A model generated the notes under the pieces. The model ran no database searches. It saw only the letters and a program-made list of their open reading frames with translations, and had not been told where the DNA came from. Of a stretch of 12,869 nucleotides of DNA, positions 1-6,549 are shown one piece after another (position 1 is the first letter of the stretch; the number at the start of each line of letters is the position of its first letter). The position numbers were made by a program, and so were the translations under genes. This DNA comes from an uncultured Clostridia bacterium (GTDB taxonomy: Bacteria > Bacillota > Clostridia > UBA1381 > UMGS1253). The stretch is from positions 1-12,869 of the forward strand of contig CALAUK010000002.1 of NCBI GenBank assembly GCA_937892135.1, in the 5' to 3' direction.

Positions 1-1031
1 TTTGAGTCAACAAGCTGAACAAAAGGCAAATCGTAAGCACGACCAACCTTTGCATCGTCTTCACCGAATGCAGGAGCAATATGAACTATACCTGTACCGT
101 CTGTTAAAGTAACATATCCGTCGCAAGTAATATAGTATGCCTTTTTGTCGGGGTTTGCAAAGTCAAACAAAGGCTCATATTCTTTATATTCCAAATCTTT
201 ACCGATGTACTCTTCTATAACTTCCCACTCGCCCTCTAAAACCGAGCTTAAAAGAGCTTCTGCCATAATGTAGTACTCGCCACCCGATAAAACCTTAACA
301 TACTTTTCATCAGGGTTTACACAAAGCGCAACGTTTGACGGAAGTGTCCAGGGAGTAGTTGTCCACGCAAGGAAGTATGAATTCTCCTCGCCCTTTACTT
401 TAAACTTTGCGATAGCACTCTTTTCTTTAACATCTTTATAGCCCTGAGCAACCTCGTGGCTTGAAAGAGGAGTTCCGCAGCGGGGGCAGTACGGCACAAT
501 TTTAAAGCCCTTATACAAAAGGCCCTTGTCCCATATCTGTTTTAGCGCCCACCATTCAGACTCAATAAAGTTATTGTCATAAGTAACGTAAGGATCATCC
601 ATATCAGCCCAGAAGCCTACTGTACGCGAAAAGTCCTCCCACATACCCTTATACTTCCAGACACTTTCCTTACACTCTTTTATAAAAGGCTCAAGACCAT
701 ACTTTTCAATCTGCTCTTTTCCGTCAAGACCTAGCTTTTTTTCAACCTCAAGCTCAACGGGAAGACCGTGAGTATCCCAGCCCGCCTTACGGGTTACGCT
801 ATAACCTTTCATTGTGCGGTATCTCGGAATCATATCCTTGATTACACGGGTTAAAACGTGGCCGATGTGAGGCTTTCCGTTTGCAGTGGGAGGTCCGTCA
901 TAAAAGGTATACGCGGGGCAACCTTTTCTCTCCTCTATGCTCTTTTCAAATATTTTGTTCTCGTGCCAGAACTTTTCTGTCTTTTTTTCTCTTTCGATAA
1001 AGTTAAGATTAGTATCAACCTTGTTGTACAT
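1..1031 (-). CDS. ileS: Isoleucyl-tRNA synthetase, type 2 (N-terminal 343 residues; runs off left edge)
   Basis: Charges tRNA-Ile with isoleucine in the cytoplasm, using ATP. Reading leftward from the ATG at 1031 gives 343 uninterrupted codons. The class I signature HIGH is at residues 55-58 in the context FYDGPPTANGKPHIGH. WDTHGLPVE is at 85-93, a CPRC pair at 182-185, the editing-domain motif TTTPWTLPSN at 224-233 and GIVHIAPAFGEDD at 314-326. From family knowledge, the WDTHGLPVE form (rather than WDCHGLPIE) and the FYDGPP start are typical of the eukaryote-like type 2 enzymes, a group in which natural mupirocin tolerance is known; the KMSKS region that would help confirm this is outside the window. 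The start is supported by TTAAGGAGG about 8 bases upstream. The gene lies behind a T-box leader with an Ile specifier, which independently supports the identity. ValS and LeuS were considered, but the motifs and the leader fit IleS best. Confidence 0.97.
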   Translation of the reverse strand, partial: MYNKVDTNLNFIEREKKTEKFWHENKIFEKSIEERKGCPAYTFYDGPPTANGKPHIGHVLTRVIKDMIPRYRTMKGYSVTRKAGWDTHGLPVELEVEKKLGLDGKEQIEKYGLEPFIKECKESVWKYKGMWEDFSRTVGFWADMDDPYVTYDNNFIESEWWALKQIWDKGLLYKGFKIVPYCPRCGTPLSSHEVAQGYKDVKEKSAIAKFKVKGEENSYFLAWTTTPWTLPSNVALCVNPDEKYVKVLSGGEYYIMAEALLSSVLEGEWEVIEEYIGKDLEYKEYEPLFDFANPDKKAYYITCDGYVTLTDGTGIVHIAPAFGEDDAKVGRAYDLPFVQLVDS

Positions 1032-1049
1032 TTCTTTTCCTCCTTAAAA

Positions 1050-1321
1050 GCCGAGGGGAAACCATCCCCACAAGCCTTAAACTTGTTAAATTTGAGTATT
1101 TTACAATTTGTCGTCCTCGAGAGGCGCCAGCCTATCTTCGTCCTCCGCATTGAAACTACTCTAAATTTCTCTGCGTTTAAGGTCGAAGAGTTTTAAAAGA
1201 GAAAATTTTAATATAAGACAAAGAAAATTCGAGAATAATACTCACGTATATTTGCAGAATTTTCTGCAGTATTATAAAAAATTTACCTTTTAAAACCTTA
1301 TGGTGATGATTTCCCCTCGGC
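1050..1321. repeat. 272-bp segment with imperfect terminal inverted repeats flanked by TTAA
   Basis: The left arm (1050-1075, GCCGAGGGGAAACCATCCCC...) and the right arm (1296-1321, read on the minus strand GCCGAGGGGAAATCATCACC...) match at 22 of 26 positions, the first 12 identically. Weaker similarity continues inward for about 20 bases. TTAA lies just outside both ends (1044-1047, two bases off the left arm, and 1322-1325, directly against the right arm). The interior has no convincing gene. It is AT-rich except for a GC-rich patch at about 1110-1145 with small palindromes (CTCGAG, GGCGCC) and a CGTCCTC direct repeat. It could be a small non-autonomous (MITE-like) insertion or a long-range stem in the ileS leader: allowing G-U pairs, 24 of 26 positions would pair in the transcript. 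The right-hand copy of TTAA plus arm sits directly after the T-box terminator, and the left arm is a few bases from the ileS ribosome binding site. Confidence 0.5.
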
Positions 1322-1327
1322 TTAACT

Positions 1328-1361
1328 AAAAAAACCTCTGCCCCAAAATCAGGACAAAGGC
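1328..1361 (-). terminator. Intrinsic terminator of the ileS T-box leader
   Basis: Read on the minus strand, the arm CCTTTGTCC (with a further U-G pair) folds onto GGGCAGAGG around a short GATTTT-type loop, followed by seven T. This is the terminator half of the T-box switch. It would form when tRNA-Ile is charged and the antiterminator is not stabilised. It ends about 300 bases before the ileS start, an unusually long distance because the inverted-repeat segment follows it. Confidence 0.85.
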
Positions 1362-1591
1362 TTAACACTCTTTGCTTATTACCACCCAATTTTCACATAC
1401 CTCTATATGCTTCCCTGTCACGGCGGGACCCGCAAGAGCCTACTCGCTTTAGCTTTAAGCCCTCAAACTCGGAAGTGATGTTCAACTCGGTCTACTTACA
1501 ACGGGGCTTGCACCATCCCCCGCTCGCTCATGCTTTTAACCAAGCCTACTGTCTTCGTCATCGTCTTTTAAGTGATATTAAATTGTCATAC
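1362..1591 (-). ncRNA. T-box riboswitch (ileS leader, Ile specifier)
   Basis: This is a tRNA-sensing transcription attenuator. On the minus strand the Stem I signatures are readable in order: a GACGAAGACAGTAGGC segment (1559-1544), AGCGAGC followed by GGGGGATGGTGCAAGCCCC (about 1528-1503), then GAACATCAC, in which ATC at 1479-1477 is the isoleucine specifier followed by the usual purine. The antiterminator T-box core GGGTGGTAATAAGC (1386-1373) contains UGGU, which can pair with the ACCA end of tRNA-Ile (discriminator A). The right half of the core deviates from the common ACCGCG. Uncharged tRNA-Ile should stabilise the antiterminator and permit ileS transcription. The expected transcription start is near 1591 from the promoter at 1598-1626. 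Confidence 0.92.
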
Positions 1592-1597
1592 AAGGTC

Positions 1598-1626
1598 ATT
1601 ATACGCCCGTTTTTTCAAATTGTCAA
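1598..1626 (-). promoter_or_regulatory. Sigma-A promoter of the ileS T-box leader
   Basis: The minus strand reads TTGACA (1626-1621), 17 bases, then TATAAT (1603-1598). Both boxes match consensus exactly, with optimal spacing. Transcription should begin near 1591, just before Stem I of the T-box. Confidence 0.88.
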
Positions 1627-1648
1627 GCACTTTTTTGTATGCTTGACA
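1621..1648. repeat. Perfect 8-bp inverted repeat formed by the two divergent -35 boxes
   Basis: TGTCAAGC (1621-1628) and GCTTGACA (1641-1648) are exact reverse complements around a 12-base T-rich spacer. The arms contain the -35 boxes of the leftward and rightward promoters and two further matching bases each. Much of the symmetry follows simply from having two TTGACA boxes facing apart; the additional GC on each arm is the only part beyond that. Confidence 0.6.
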
Positions 1649-1671
1649 GTTTTTCTTGTTGGTGTTATAAT
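1643..1671 (+). promoter_or_regulatory. Sigma-A promoter of the glycosyltransferase operon
   Basis: TTGACA (1643-1648), 17 bases, TATAAT (1666-1671), a perfect consensus match. The start should lie near 1678, leaving a leader of only about 20 bases with AAGGAGG at 1684-1690 before the ATG at 1698. It should be strong and constitutive unless the dyad at 1621-1648 is an operator. Confidence 0.88.
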
Positions 1672-1697
1672 CTTATTAAATTTAAGGAGGTATTTTT

Positions 1698-2648
1698 ATG
1701 CCACAGCATTTAATAAGCATAGTTGTTCCCTGCTATAACGAGGAGCTTTCTGTGCCACACTTTTTTAAAGAAATTAAAAAGACAAGCGCCGAAATGCACG
1801 AAAAATACGGCGTGAATTTTGAATATATCTTTGTAGACGACGGCTCAAAGGATAACACAAAGGCTATTTTAAAAGCTTTAGCTTCTGAAAATCCCGAGGT
1901 CCGCTATGTTATATTTTCAAGAAACTTCGGAAAAGAGAGCGCACTTTTCGCAGGTCTTGAAAAAAGCCGTGGAGACTTTGTTGCCGTTATGGACGCTGAT
2001 TTGCAGGACCCTCCCGAGATGCTTTTTAAAATGTACGAAGCGGTTCTATCGGGCGAGTTTGATGCAAGCGCCGCAAGGAGAGTAACAAGAAAGGGCGAGC
2101 CACCAATCCGTTCTTTCTTTGCAAGAATGTTTTATAAGCTTATAAACAAAATCTCGCAGACAGAAATAGTGGACGGTGCAAGAGATTTTCGCCTTATGAG
2201 CAGAAAAATGGTTAATGCAATATTAAGAATGAGTGAGTATAACCGCTTTTCAAAGGGCATTTTCAGCTGGGTAGGCTTTAACACAAAATGGCTTGAATAT
2301 GAAAACAAGGAGCGTGTCGCAGGAGAGACAAAATGGTCTTTTTACAAGCTTTTATTGTATTCATTTGACGGAATTGTTGCCTTTTCAACAGCACCCTTAG
2401 CGTTGTCATCTTTAATAGGCATACTTTTCTGTATATTCTCGTTTTTGTATATCGTGTTTATAATTGCAAAAACCCTTATATACGGCGACCCCGTTGCAGG
2501 ATATCCGTCTCTGGTATGCATAATTTTTATGCTCTCAGGCATCATTTTATTATGCATAGGAATTCAGGGGCAGTACCTTGCAAAAACATATATGGAAACA
2601 AAAAAACGCCCGATTTACATTTCCAAGGAGGACAACTGTGATGAGTAA
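1698..2648 (+). CDS. Family 2 glycosyltransferase, DPM1/GtrB-like polyprenyl-phosphate sugar transferase
   Basis: Probably transfers a sugar from a nucleotide sugar to undecaprenyl phosphate on the cytoplasmic membrane face. The 316-residue protein opens with the GT2 fold start ISIVVPCYNEE (7-16), then VDDGS (46-50) and DADLQDPPE (99-107), the acidic metal/nucleotide-binding motifs of the DPM1-like group. RVAGETKWSFYKL (206-218) is the conserved segment before the membrane domain. Two membrane helices follow, about 230-258 and 271-293, as in GtrB, YkoT and related proteins. The length is normal for this family. The start is fixed by AAGGAGG at 1684-1690 and by a consensus promoter just upstream. 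The next gene overlaps its end by 8 bases, and that gene encodes a GT-C enzyme, the expected partner that would use the lipid-linked sugar. The sugar cannot be told from sequence; glucose, mannose and arabinose-like sugars are all possible. Confidence 0.92.
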   Translation: MPQHLISIVVPCYNEELSVPHFFKEIKKTSAEMHEKYGVNFEYIFVDDGSKDNTKAILKALASENPEVRYVIFSRNFGKESALFAGLEKSRGDFVAVMDADLQDPPEMLFKMYEAVLSGEFDASAARRVTRKGEPPIRSFFARMFYKLINKISQTEIVDGARDFRLMSRKMVNAILRMSEYNRFSKGIFSWVGFNTKWLEYENKERVAGETKWSFYKLLLYSFDGIVAFSTAPLALSSLIGILFCIFSFLYIVFIIAKTLIYGDPVAGYPSLVCIIFMLSGIILLCIGIQGQYLAKTYMETKKRPIYISKEDNCDE

Positions 2649-4263
2649 AAAGCTTTCGGCAGTTTTGCTTGCGGTTTTACTGGTTTTATCTTCTGTATAT
2701 CTTTACTTCTGGACAACACAAAAGCAGGGGCTTCACTGTGACGAGGTTTACTCCTATGGCCTTTCAAACTACGAGGGCGGTGTGGCCTATAAAACAACCG
2801 ATGAAAACGAAAATCCCAAGTGGAACAGCAAAGAAGATATTTATTCATATCTGGTGGCAAGCAAGGACCATCGCTTTGAATACGGACAGGTTATAGAAAA
2901 TCAGAAAAACGATGTTCACCCGCCTTTCCACTATCTTATTTTGCACACTGTCGCATCATTTTTCCCCGGCTCTTATTCTTATCTTATAGGAATAATCCCA
3001 AATATTCTTTTCACATTGGGCACGGGAATAATTTTATACCTTATCGGCGTTATGGTTTTAAAAAATCGCATAAGGGCGCTTATTTTGGCTTTAGCATTTC
3101 TCTTCAGCGTTAACGCCGTTAATATGGCGATTTATATAAGAATGTATTCAGAGCTTGCGTTTTTCTCTGTGTGCTCTTTGTATTTTCACATAAAGCTTAT
3201 TAAAAACGATTTTTCCTTAAACAAAAGAGACTATATTCTTTTAGCGGTTTCTGTGGTGTTAGGCGCATATACTCACTACTACTTTTTAATTCTTCAGGCA
3301 GCGGAAGCCATTATTTTATTAATATTTGCGCTGTTTAAGAAAAGCTTTAAAAAGATTCTTCCCTACATCATCACAATGGCAATATCTGCCGTGGTATACT
3401 TTATTATATGGCCCACTTGCTTTTCTCATATTTTCGCATCGGGCAGAGGCGAAGAGGCATTTAATAATGTAACCACCTCATCACTCGGCTGGACGCTTTC
3501 CCGCTACCGTGATATTATAAAGCAAAATGTCGGAAATGCATTTTATAATATTGGACTTTGGGCACTGATCTTAAGCATTATTTATTACTGCTACGATAAG
3601 TCTTTTAAAAACAAGAGCTATGCTTTAAACACCGATGCCATGATAAATGTTTTTTTAGCTTTATCAGGCGGAATATATCTTCTTTTAGTCTCTAAGGTTG
3701 CTCCTTATCAGACAGACAGATATATCTCTCCCGTTTTCCCCGTTGTTTATATTTTAGCTTTAAGCGGAATGTTTAATATATTAGAGCTTGTTACAGCTAA
3801 AATTTCAAAATATGGAGAGGCAGTAAGATGCATTATTGTATCATTGATCGTTGCCTTTTCCTTTGTTACTACAACAAATGCTTCTTTGGTTACAAATGTT
3901 TCTGAGGTTGAGCCGAAAAACTACCTCTACCGCGTACCTTTGGAAAATGTGGTACACTTTGAAGAGAACAAGGAAAATAAATGTATTGTAATTTATGACC
4001 ACGAGGCGCAGTTTTTATTTAATCTGCCCGACTATATGGATAACTACAAGTCTGTTATGTTCGTTCATAAAGATGAGCTTGCTTCATTGGATTTAACAGA
4101 AGATTTAAAAGATGAAAAAGAGGTTGTAGTTTATGTAAACCACTCTCTTCCGTGCGATGATTTAATGGTTAGCCTAAAAGAAAAATCAGGCTTTGAAAAT
4201 TACGAATGGCAATTTTATTCAGGCCCGAGGCACTGGGCACATATTTACAAAATGATAAGATAA
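2641..4263 (+). CDS. GT-C integral membrane glycosyltransferase (GT39/ArnT-like)
   Basis: A 540-residue multi-pass membrane protein, likely transferring a sugar from a polyprenyl-phosphate donor to a cell-surface glycan or protein on the outer face. An N-terminal membrane helix (about 5-25) is followed by an extracytoplasmic loop with HCDEVYSY (32-39), whose Asp-Glu fits the catalytic acidic motif of GT-C enzymes. DVHPPFHY (91-98), RMYS (167-170), THYYF (211-215) and TDRYISPVFP (358-367) resemble conserved spots of the ArnT/PMT superfamily. About ten hydrophobic segments run to residue 415, and a soluble tail (about 418-540) closes the protein. The start was set at ATG 2641 because AAGGAGG at 2625-2631 is 9 bases away; GTG at 2638 is an alternative. 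An upstream in-frame ATG at 2578 has no binding site and lies deep in the previous gene. The 8-base overlap implies translational coupling with the lipid-sugar synthase. The acceptor is unknown. Confidence 0.85.
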   Translation: MSKKLSAVLLAVLLVLSSVYLYFWTTQKQGLHCDEVYSYGLSNYEGGVAYKTTDENENPKWNSKEDIYSYLVASKDHRFEYGQVIENQKNDVHPPFHYLILHTVASFFPGSYSYLIGIIPNILFTLGTGIILYLIGVMVLKNRIRALILALAFLFSVNAVNMAIYIRMYSELAFFSVCSLYFHIKLIKNDFSLNKRDYILLAVSVVLGAYTHYYFLILQAAEAIILLIFALFKKSFKKILPYIITMAISAVVYFIIWPTCFSHIFASGRGEEAFNNVTTSSLGWTLSRYRDIIKQNVGNAFYNIGLWALILSIIYYCYDKSFKNKSYALNTDAMINVFLALSGGIYLLLVSKVAPYQTDRYISPVFPVVYILALSGMFNILELVTAKISKYGEAVRCIIVSLIVAFSFVTTTNASLVTNVSEVEPKNYLYRVPLENVVHFEENKENKCIVIYDHEAQFLFNLPDYMDNYKSVMFVHKDELASLDLTEDLKDEKEVVVYVNHSLPCDDLMVSLKEKSGFENYEWQFYSGPRHWAHIYKMIR

Positions 4264-4264
4264 G

Positions 4265-4293
4265 AAAAAACCGCTCATTTGAGCGGTTTTTTG
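4265..4293. terminator. Bidirectional intrinsic terminator between convergent operons
   Basis: AAAAAACCGCTC, loop ATTT, GAGCGGTTTTTT: a perfect hairpin that carries T runs on both strands. It follows the GT-C stop by one base and precedes the thiD stop by three, so it can end both converging transcripts. Confidence 0.93.
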
Positions 4294-4295
4294 TT

Positions 4296-5099
4296 TTAAA
4301 ACATAAATCTGCTTTTTAAATCAAACATATGACTTAAAGGTCCTGACCCCTTTCCCAGATTCAGCATATCTGATAATGCCCCCGAAACATATTCTTTTGC
4401 AAGGCGCACAGCTTCTTTAATATCATAACCCTTAGCAAGATTTGAAGCGATTGCGCTCGAAAGCGTACAGCCCGTTCCGTGAGAATTAGGATTTTTAATC
4501 CTCTTGCCGTCAAACCATACCATTTCACTTTTGTCCAAAAGCACATCGCATGCATCCCCCATTAAGTGCCCACCCTTAATTAAAACCGCGCAGCCATACC
4601 TCGAATTTATACTGATTGCCGCTTTTTCCATATCCTCCTTGCTCGTTATTTCCATTTCAGCAATTACTTCCGCCTCGGGTATATTGGGTGTCACAAGTCG
4701 TGCCAGAGAAAGCAATTTTTCTTTTAAAGCATCTGTATCGGTTCTTGAAATAAGCACATCTCCGCTCGTTGCCACCATAACAGGGTCTAACACAATATTT
4801 TTTGCTTTGTAAAACAGAAGCCTTTCTCTTGTTGCTTCAACAAGCTCTCTTCCCGGAAGCATTCCGATTTTTACAGCATCGGGAAAGATATCTGTGAAAA
4901 CTGCATCAAGCTGAAGAGCCAGAAAATCAGCCTCTACCTCAAAAACCTTTGTAACACCTGTTGTATTCTGTGCAGTCAGGGCAGTAACCGCGCTCATTGC
5001 ATAAACTCCATTTGCAGTCATTGTTTTTATATCCGCCTGTATTCCCGCACCGCCGCTTGAATCGCTTCCGGCAATTGTCAAAACCTTCTTAAGCTCCAT
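4296..5099 (-). CDS. thiD: Hydroxymethylpyrimidine / phosphomethylpyrimidine kinase
   Basis: Phosphorylates HMP and then HMP-P to HMP-PP, the pyrimidine half of thiamin phosphate. The 267-residue length is normal for ThiD. The ribokinase-like fold is recognisable from TIAGSDSSGGAGIQADIKT (8-26), LDPVMVATSGD (104-114), VTPNIPEAE (136-144), IKGGH (174-178) and the anion-hole motif NSHGTGCTLSSAIA (205-218), with Cys211. AGGAGG lies about 5 bases upstream of the ATG at 5099. It is the last gene of the thiW-thiM-thiE-thiD operon, separated from thiE by only 18 bases, and should be under the TPP riboswitch. Pyridoxal kinases (PdxK/ThiD2) share the fold, but the thi context favours ThiD; a dual activity cannot be excluded. 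Confidence 0.95.
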   Translation of the reverse strand: MELKKVLTIAGSDSSGGAGIQADIKTMTANGVYAMSAVTALTAQNTTGVTKVFEVEADFLALQLDAVFTDIFPDAVKIGMLPGRELVEATRERLLFYKAKNIVLDPVMVATSGDVLISRTDTDALKEKLLSLARLVTPNIPEAEVIAEMEITSKEDMEKAAISINSRYGCAVLIKGGHLMGDACDVLLDKSEMVWFDGKRIKNPNSHGTGCTLSSAIASNLAKGYDIKEAVRLAKEYVSGALSDMLNLGKGSGPLSHMFDLKSRFMF

Positions 5100-5117
5100 A
5101 TTGACCTCCTGTGTTTT

Positions 5118-5750
5118 TTATATTATGCCTGTTTCTCTTGCTTTTTGCGCTAATTCACTTAACGCAATCTGGGGATTTTCCGCTTTCATAATTGCAGAAA
5201 CAGCACATATTCCGTCAATTCCCGTGTTTGATAAAATATCTATATTGCCCTTATTAAGACCCCCGATTGCAAACACCTTAGCTGAAACCGCTTTTTTAAT
5301 TTCCTTTAAAGTTTCGACAGAGGTAAGCACAGTTTTAACCTTGGTAGTCGTTTTAAAAATCGCTCCTACGCCAAGATAGTCTGCGCCCTGCTTTTCTGCC
5401 AAAACAGCCTGCTCCACTGTTTTAGCAGTCGCACCTATGATTTTTTTATCTCCCATCAGCTTTCTTGCAAGATTAACCGGCATATCCTCTCTTCCTACAT
5501 GAACACCGTCAGCATCAATAGAAAGTGCCACATCCACTCTGTCGTCAATTATAAGCGGAACATTGTAGCTTTTAGCAATAGATAAAACTTTCTTCCCAAG
5601 CTCTATGTATTCTCTTGTTGTCTTATTTTTTTCGCGAAGCTGAAGCATCACAGCTCCTCCCCTGAGTCCCTCTTCAACACGCGACAAAAATTCCTCTTCA
5701 GAAAAACCCTCACTGTCTGTAATAAAATATATTCCCTTTTTAATCTTCAA
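5118..5750 (-). CDS. thiE: Thiamin-phosphate synthase
   Basis: Joins HMP-PP and hydroxyethylthiazole phosphate to thiamin phosphate in the cytoplasm, releasing pyrophosphate. The 210-residue TIM barrel is standard length. MLQLREK (35-41), PLIIDDRVDVAL (65-76), GVHVGREDM (82-90), GATAKT (106-111), GVGAIFKTTTK (127-137), AIGGL (161-165) and GICAVSAIM (180-188) follow the family's pyrophosphate- and thiazole-binding motifs in order. The first 11 bases overlap the end of thiM, so translation is coupled. AAGATGGAGGAG just inside the thiM end serves as ribosome binding site. It combines the products of its two neighbours, ThiD and ThiM. Confidence 0.96.
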   Translation of the reverse strand: MKIKKGIYFITDSEGFSEEEFLSRVEEGLRGGAVMLQLREKNKTTREYIELGKKVLSIAKSYNVPLIIDDRVDVALSIDADGVHVGREDMPVNLARKLMGDKKIIGATAKTVEQAVLAEKQGADYLGVGAIFKTTTKVKTVLTSVETLKEIKKAVSAKVFAIGGLNKGNIDILSNTGIDGICAVSAIMKAENPQIALSELAQKARETGII

Positions 5751-6549
5751 TTTTTATCTCCTCCATCTTAAGCATTTTTTCAATTTCCAAAGAAGAAAGC
5801 ATAGATATATGGTCTATAAGGGATATTAAAAAGCTTGCATTTCCCTTTTCTTTTTCCGAAAGCTCTCCTGCTATTCCCATAACAGCCGATGCCAGAACAG
5901 CCGCCTCGCCTGCCTCGCCCACAGCCATAAACAGGCCGCAAAGTGCGCCCAGCATACAACCGGTCCCCGTTACCTCGCTTAATCTTTTTGTTCCGTTGTG
6001 TATGAAAAAAAGTTTTTTTCCATCGGTTATCACATCTGTTTTCCCGCTTGCAAGAACTACCGCTTTGTATTTTTGCGAAAGCCTTTTTGAAATGTCCGCA
6101 ATCTCAAAAATATCTATATTTTCAGAATCTACTCCCGGAGATATGTAGTCTTTATCATAAAGAGCTTTTATTTCTGAATAATTTCCCTTTATAAGATTGG
6201 CGGGCGCTTCATCTAAAAGTTTTTTTATATATTCCCTGCGAAGTGTTGAACACGCGCTTCCCACCGCATCCAAAACAAAAGGTATACCTTTTTCCTTGCA
6301 ACATTTAGCAGAAGTCTTTAAAGCCTCCATTCTGGCATCAGTTATATTTCCTGTGTTTAAAACAACAGCCGATGCAGTTTTGCTTATTTCGTACACTTCC
6401 TTCGGGTGCTCTGCCATAACAGGTCTTCCTCCTGCCGCTAAAATCACATTGGCACACTGGTTTATTGATATGGGGTTTGTTATACAATGGATAAGTGGCT
6501 TTTTATTAAGTGCAAGCTGTCTTATTTTTATAATTTCATCTTTAAGCAT
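5740..6549 (-). CDS. thiM: Hydroxyethylthiazole kinase
   Basis: Phosphorylates salvaged 4-methyl-5-(2-hydroxyethyl)thiazole. The 269 residues fit the family. The opening PLIHCITNPISINQCANVILAAGGRPVM segment (residues 18-45) is the classic thiazole-binding start, followed by VVLNTGNIT (62-70), VLDAVGSACSTLR (92-104), LIKGNYSEI (119-127) and EVTGTGCMLGAL (192-203). Cys198 sits at the position of the catalytic-site cysteine known in the Bacillus subtilis enzyme. The usual LDPVGVGAT motif is here LDAVGSACS, a modest deviation. Its start overlaps the thiW stop by 8 bases (ATGCTTAA) with GGAGAAAC just upstream, and its end overlaps thiE, so the three are translationally coupled. It acts directly on the substrate that ThiW is expected to import. 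Confidence 0.96.
   Translation of the reverse strand: MLKDEIIKIRQLALNKKPLIHCITNPISINQCANVILAAGGRPVMAEHPKEVYEISKTASAVVLNTGNITDARMEALKTSAKCCKEKGIPFVLDAVGSACSTLRREYIKKLLDEAPANLIKGNYSEIKALYDKDYISPGVDSENIDIFEIADISKRLSQKYKAVVLASGKTDVITDGKKLFFIHNGTKRLSEVTGTGCMLGALCGLFMAVGEAGEAAVLASAVMGIAGELSEKEKGNASFLISLIDHISMLSSLEIEKMLKMEEIKIED

Noticed and set aside
858..1196. Plus-strand 112-codon open frame and an opposite 71-codon frame across the ileS start and leader
   Set aside because: Overlaps the well-supported ileS start and non-coding leader, has no ribosome binding site and no recognisable protein features.
1236..1273. Small palindromes (GCAGAATTTTCTGC and AATACT/AGTATT) inside the inverted-repeat segment
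   Set aside because: Short AT-rich symmetry with no T run or known motif; not enough for a separate terminator or site call.
1177..1389. Minus-strand 70-codon open frame in the ileS leader
   Set aside because: Begins in the T-box antiterminator and runs through the terminator and the inverted-repeat segment; composition is that of non-coding RNA.
1475..1738. Plus-strand 87-codon open frame
   Set aside because: Lies over the antisense of T-box Stem I and across two promoters, and overlaps the start of the GT2 gene in another frame.
2578..2640. Upstream in-frame start for the GT-C gene
   Set aside because: It would overlap the GT2 gene by 71 bases without a binding site, whereas AAGGAGG sits 9 bases before ATG 2641 and the membrane helix starts right after it.
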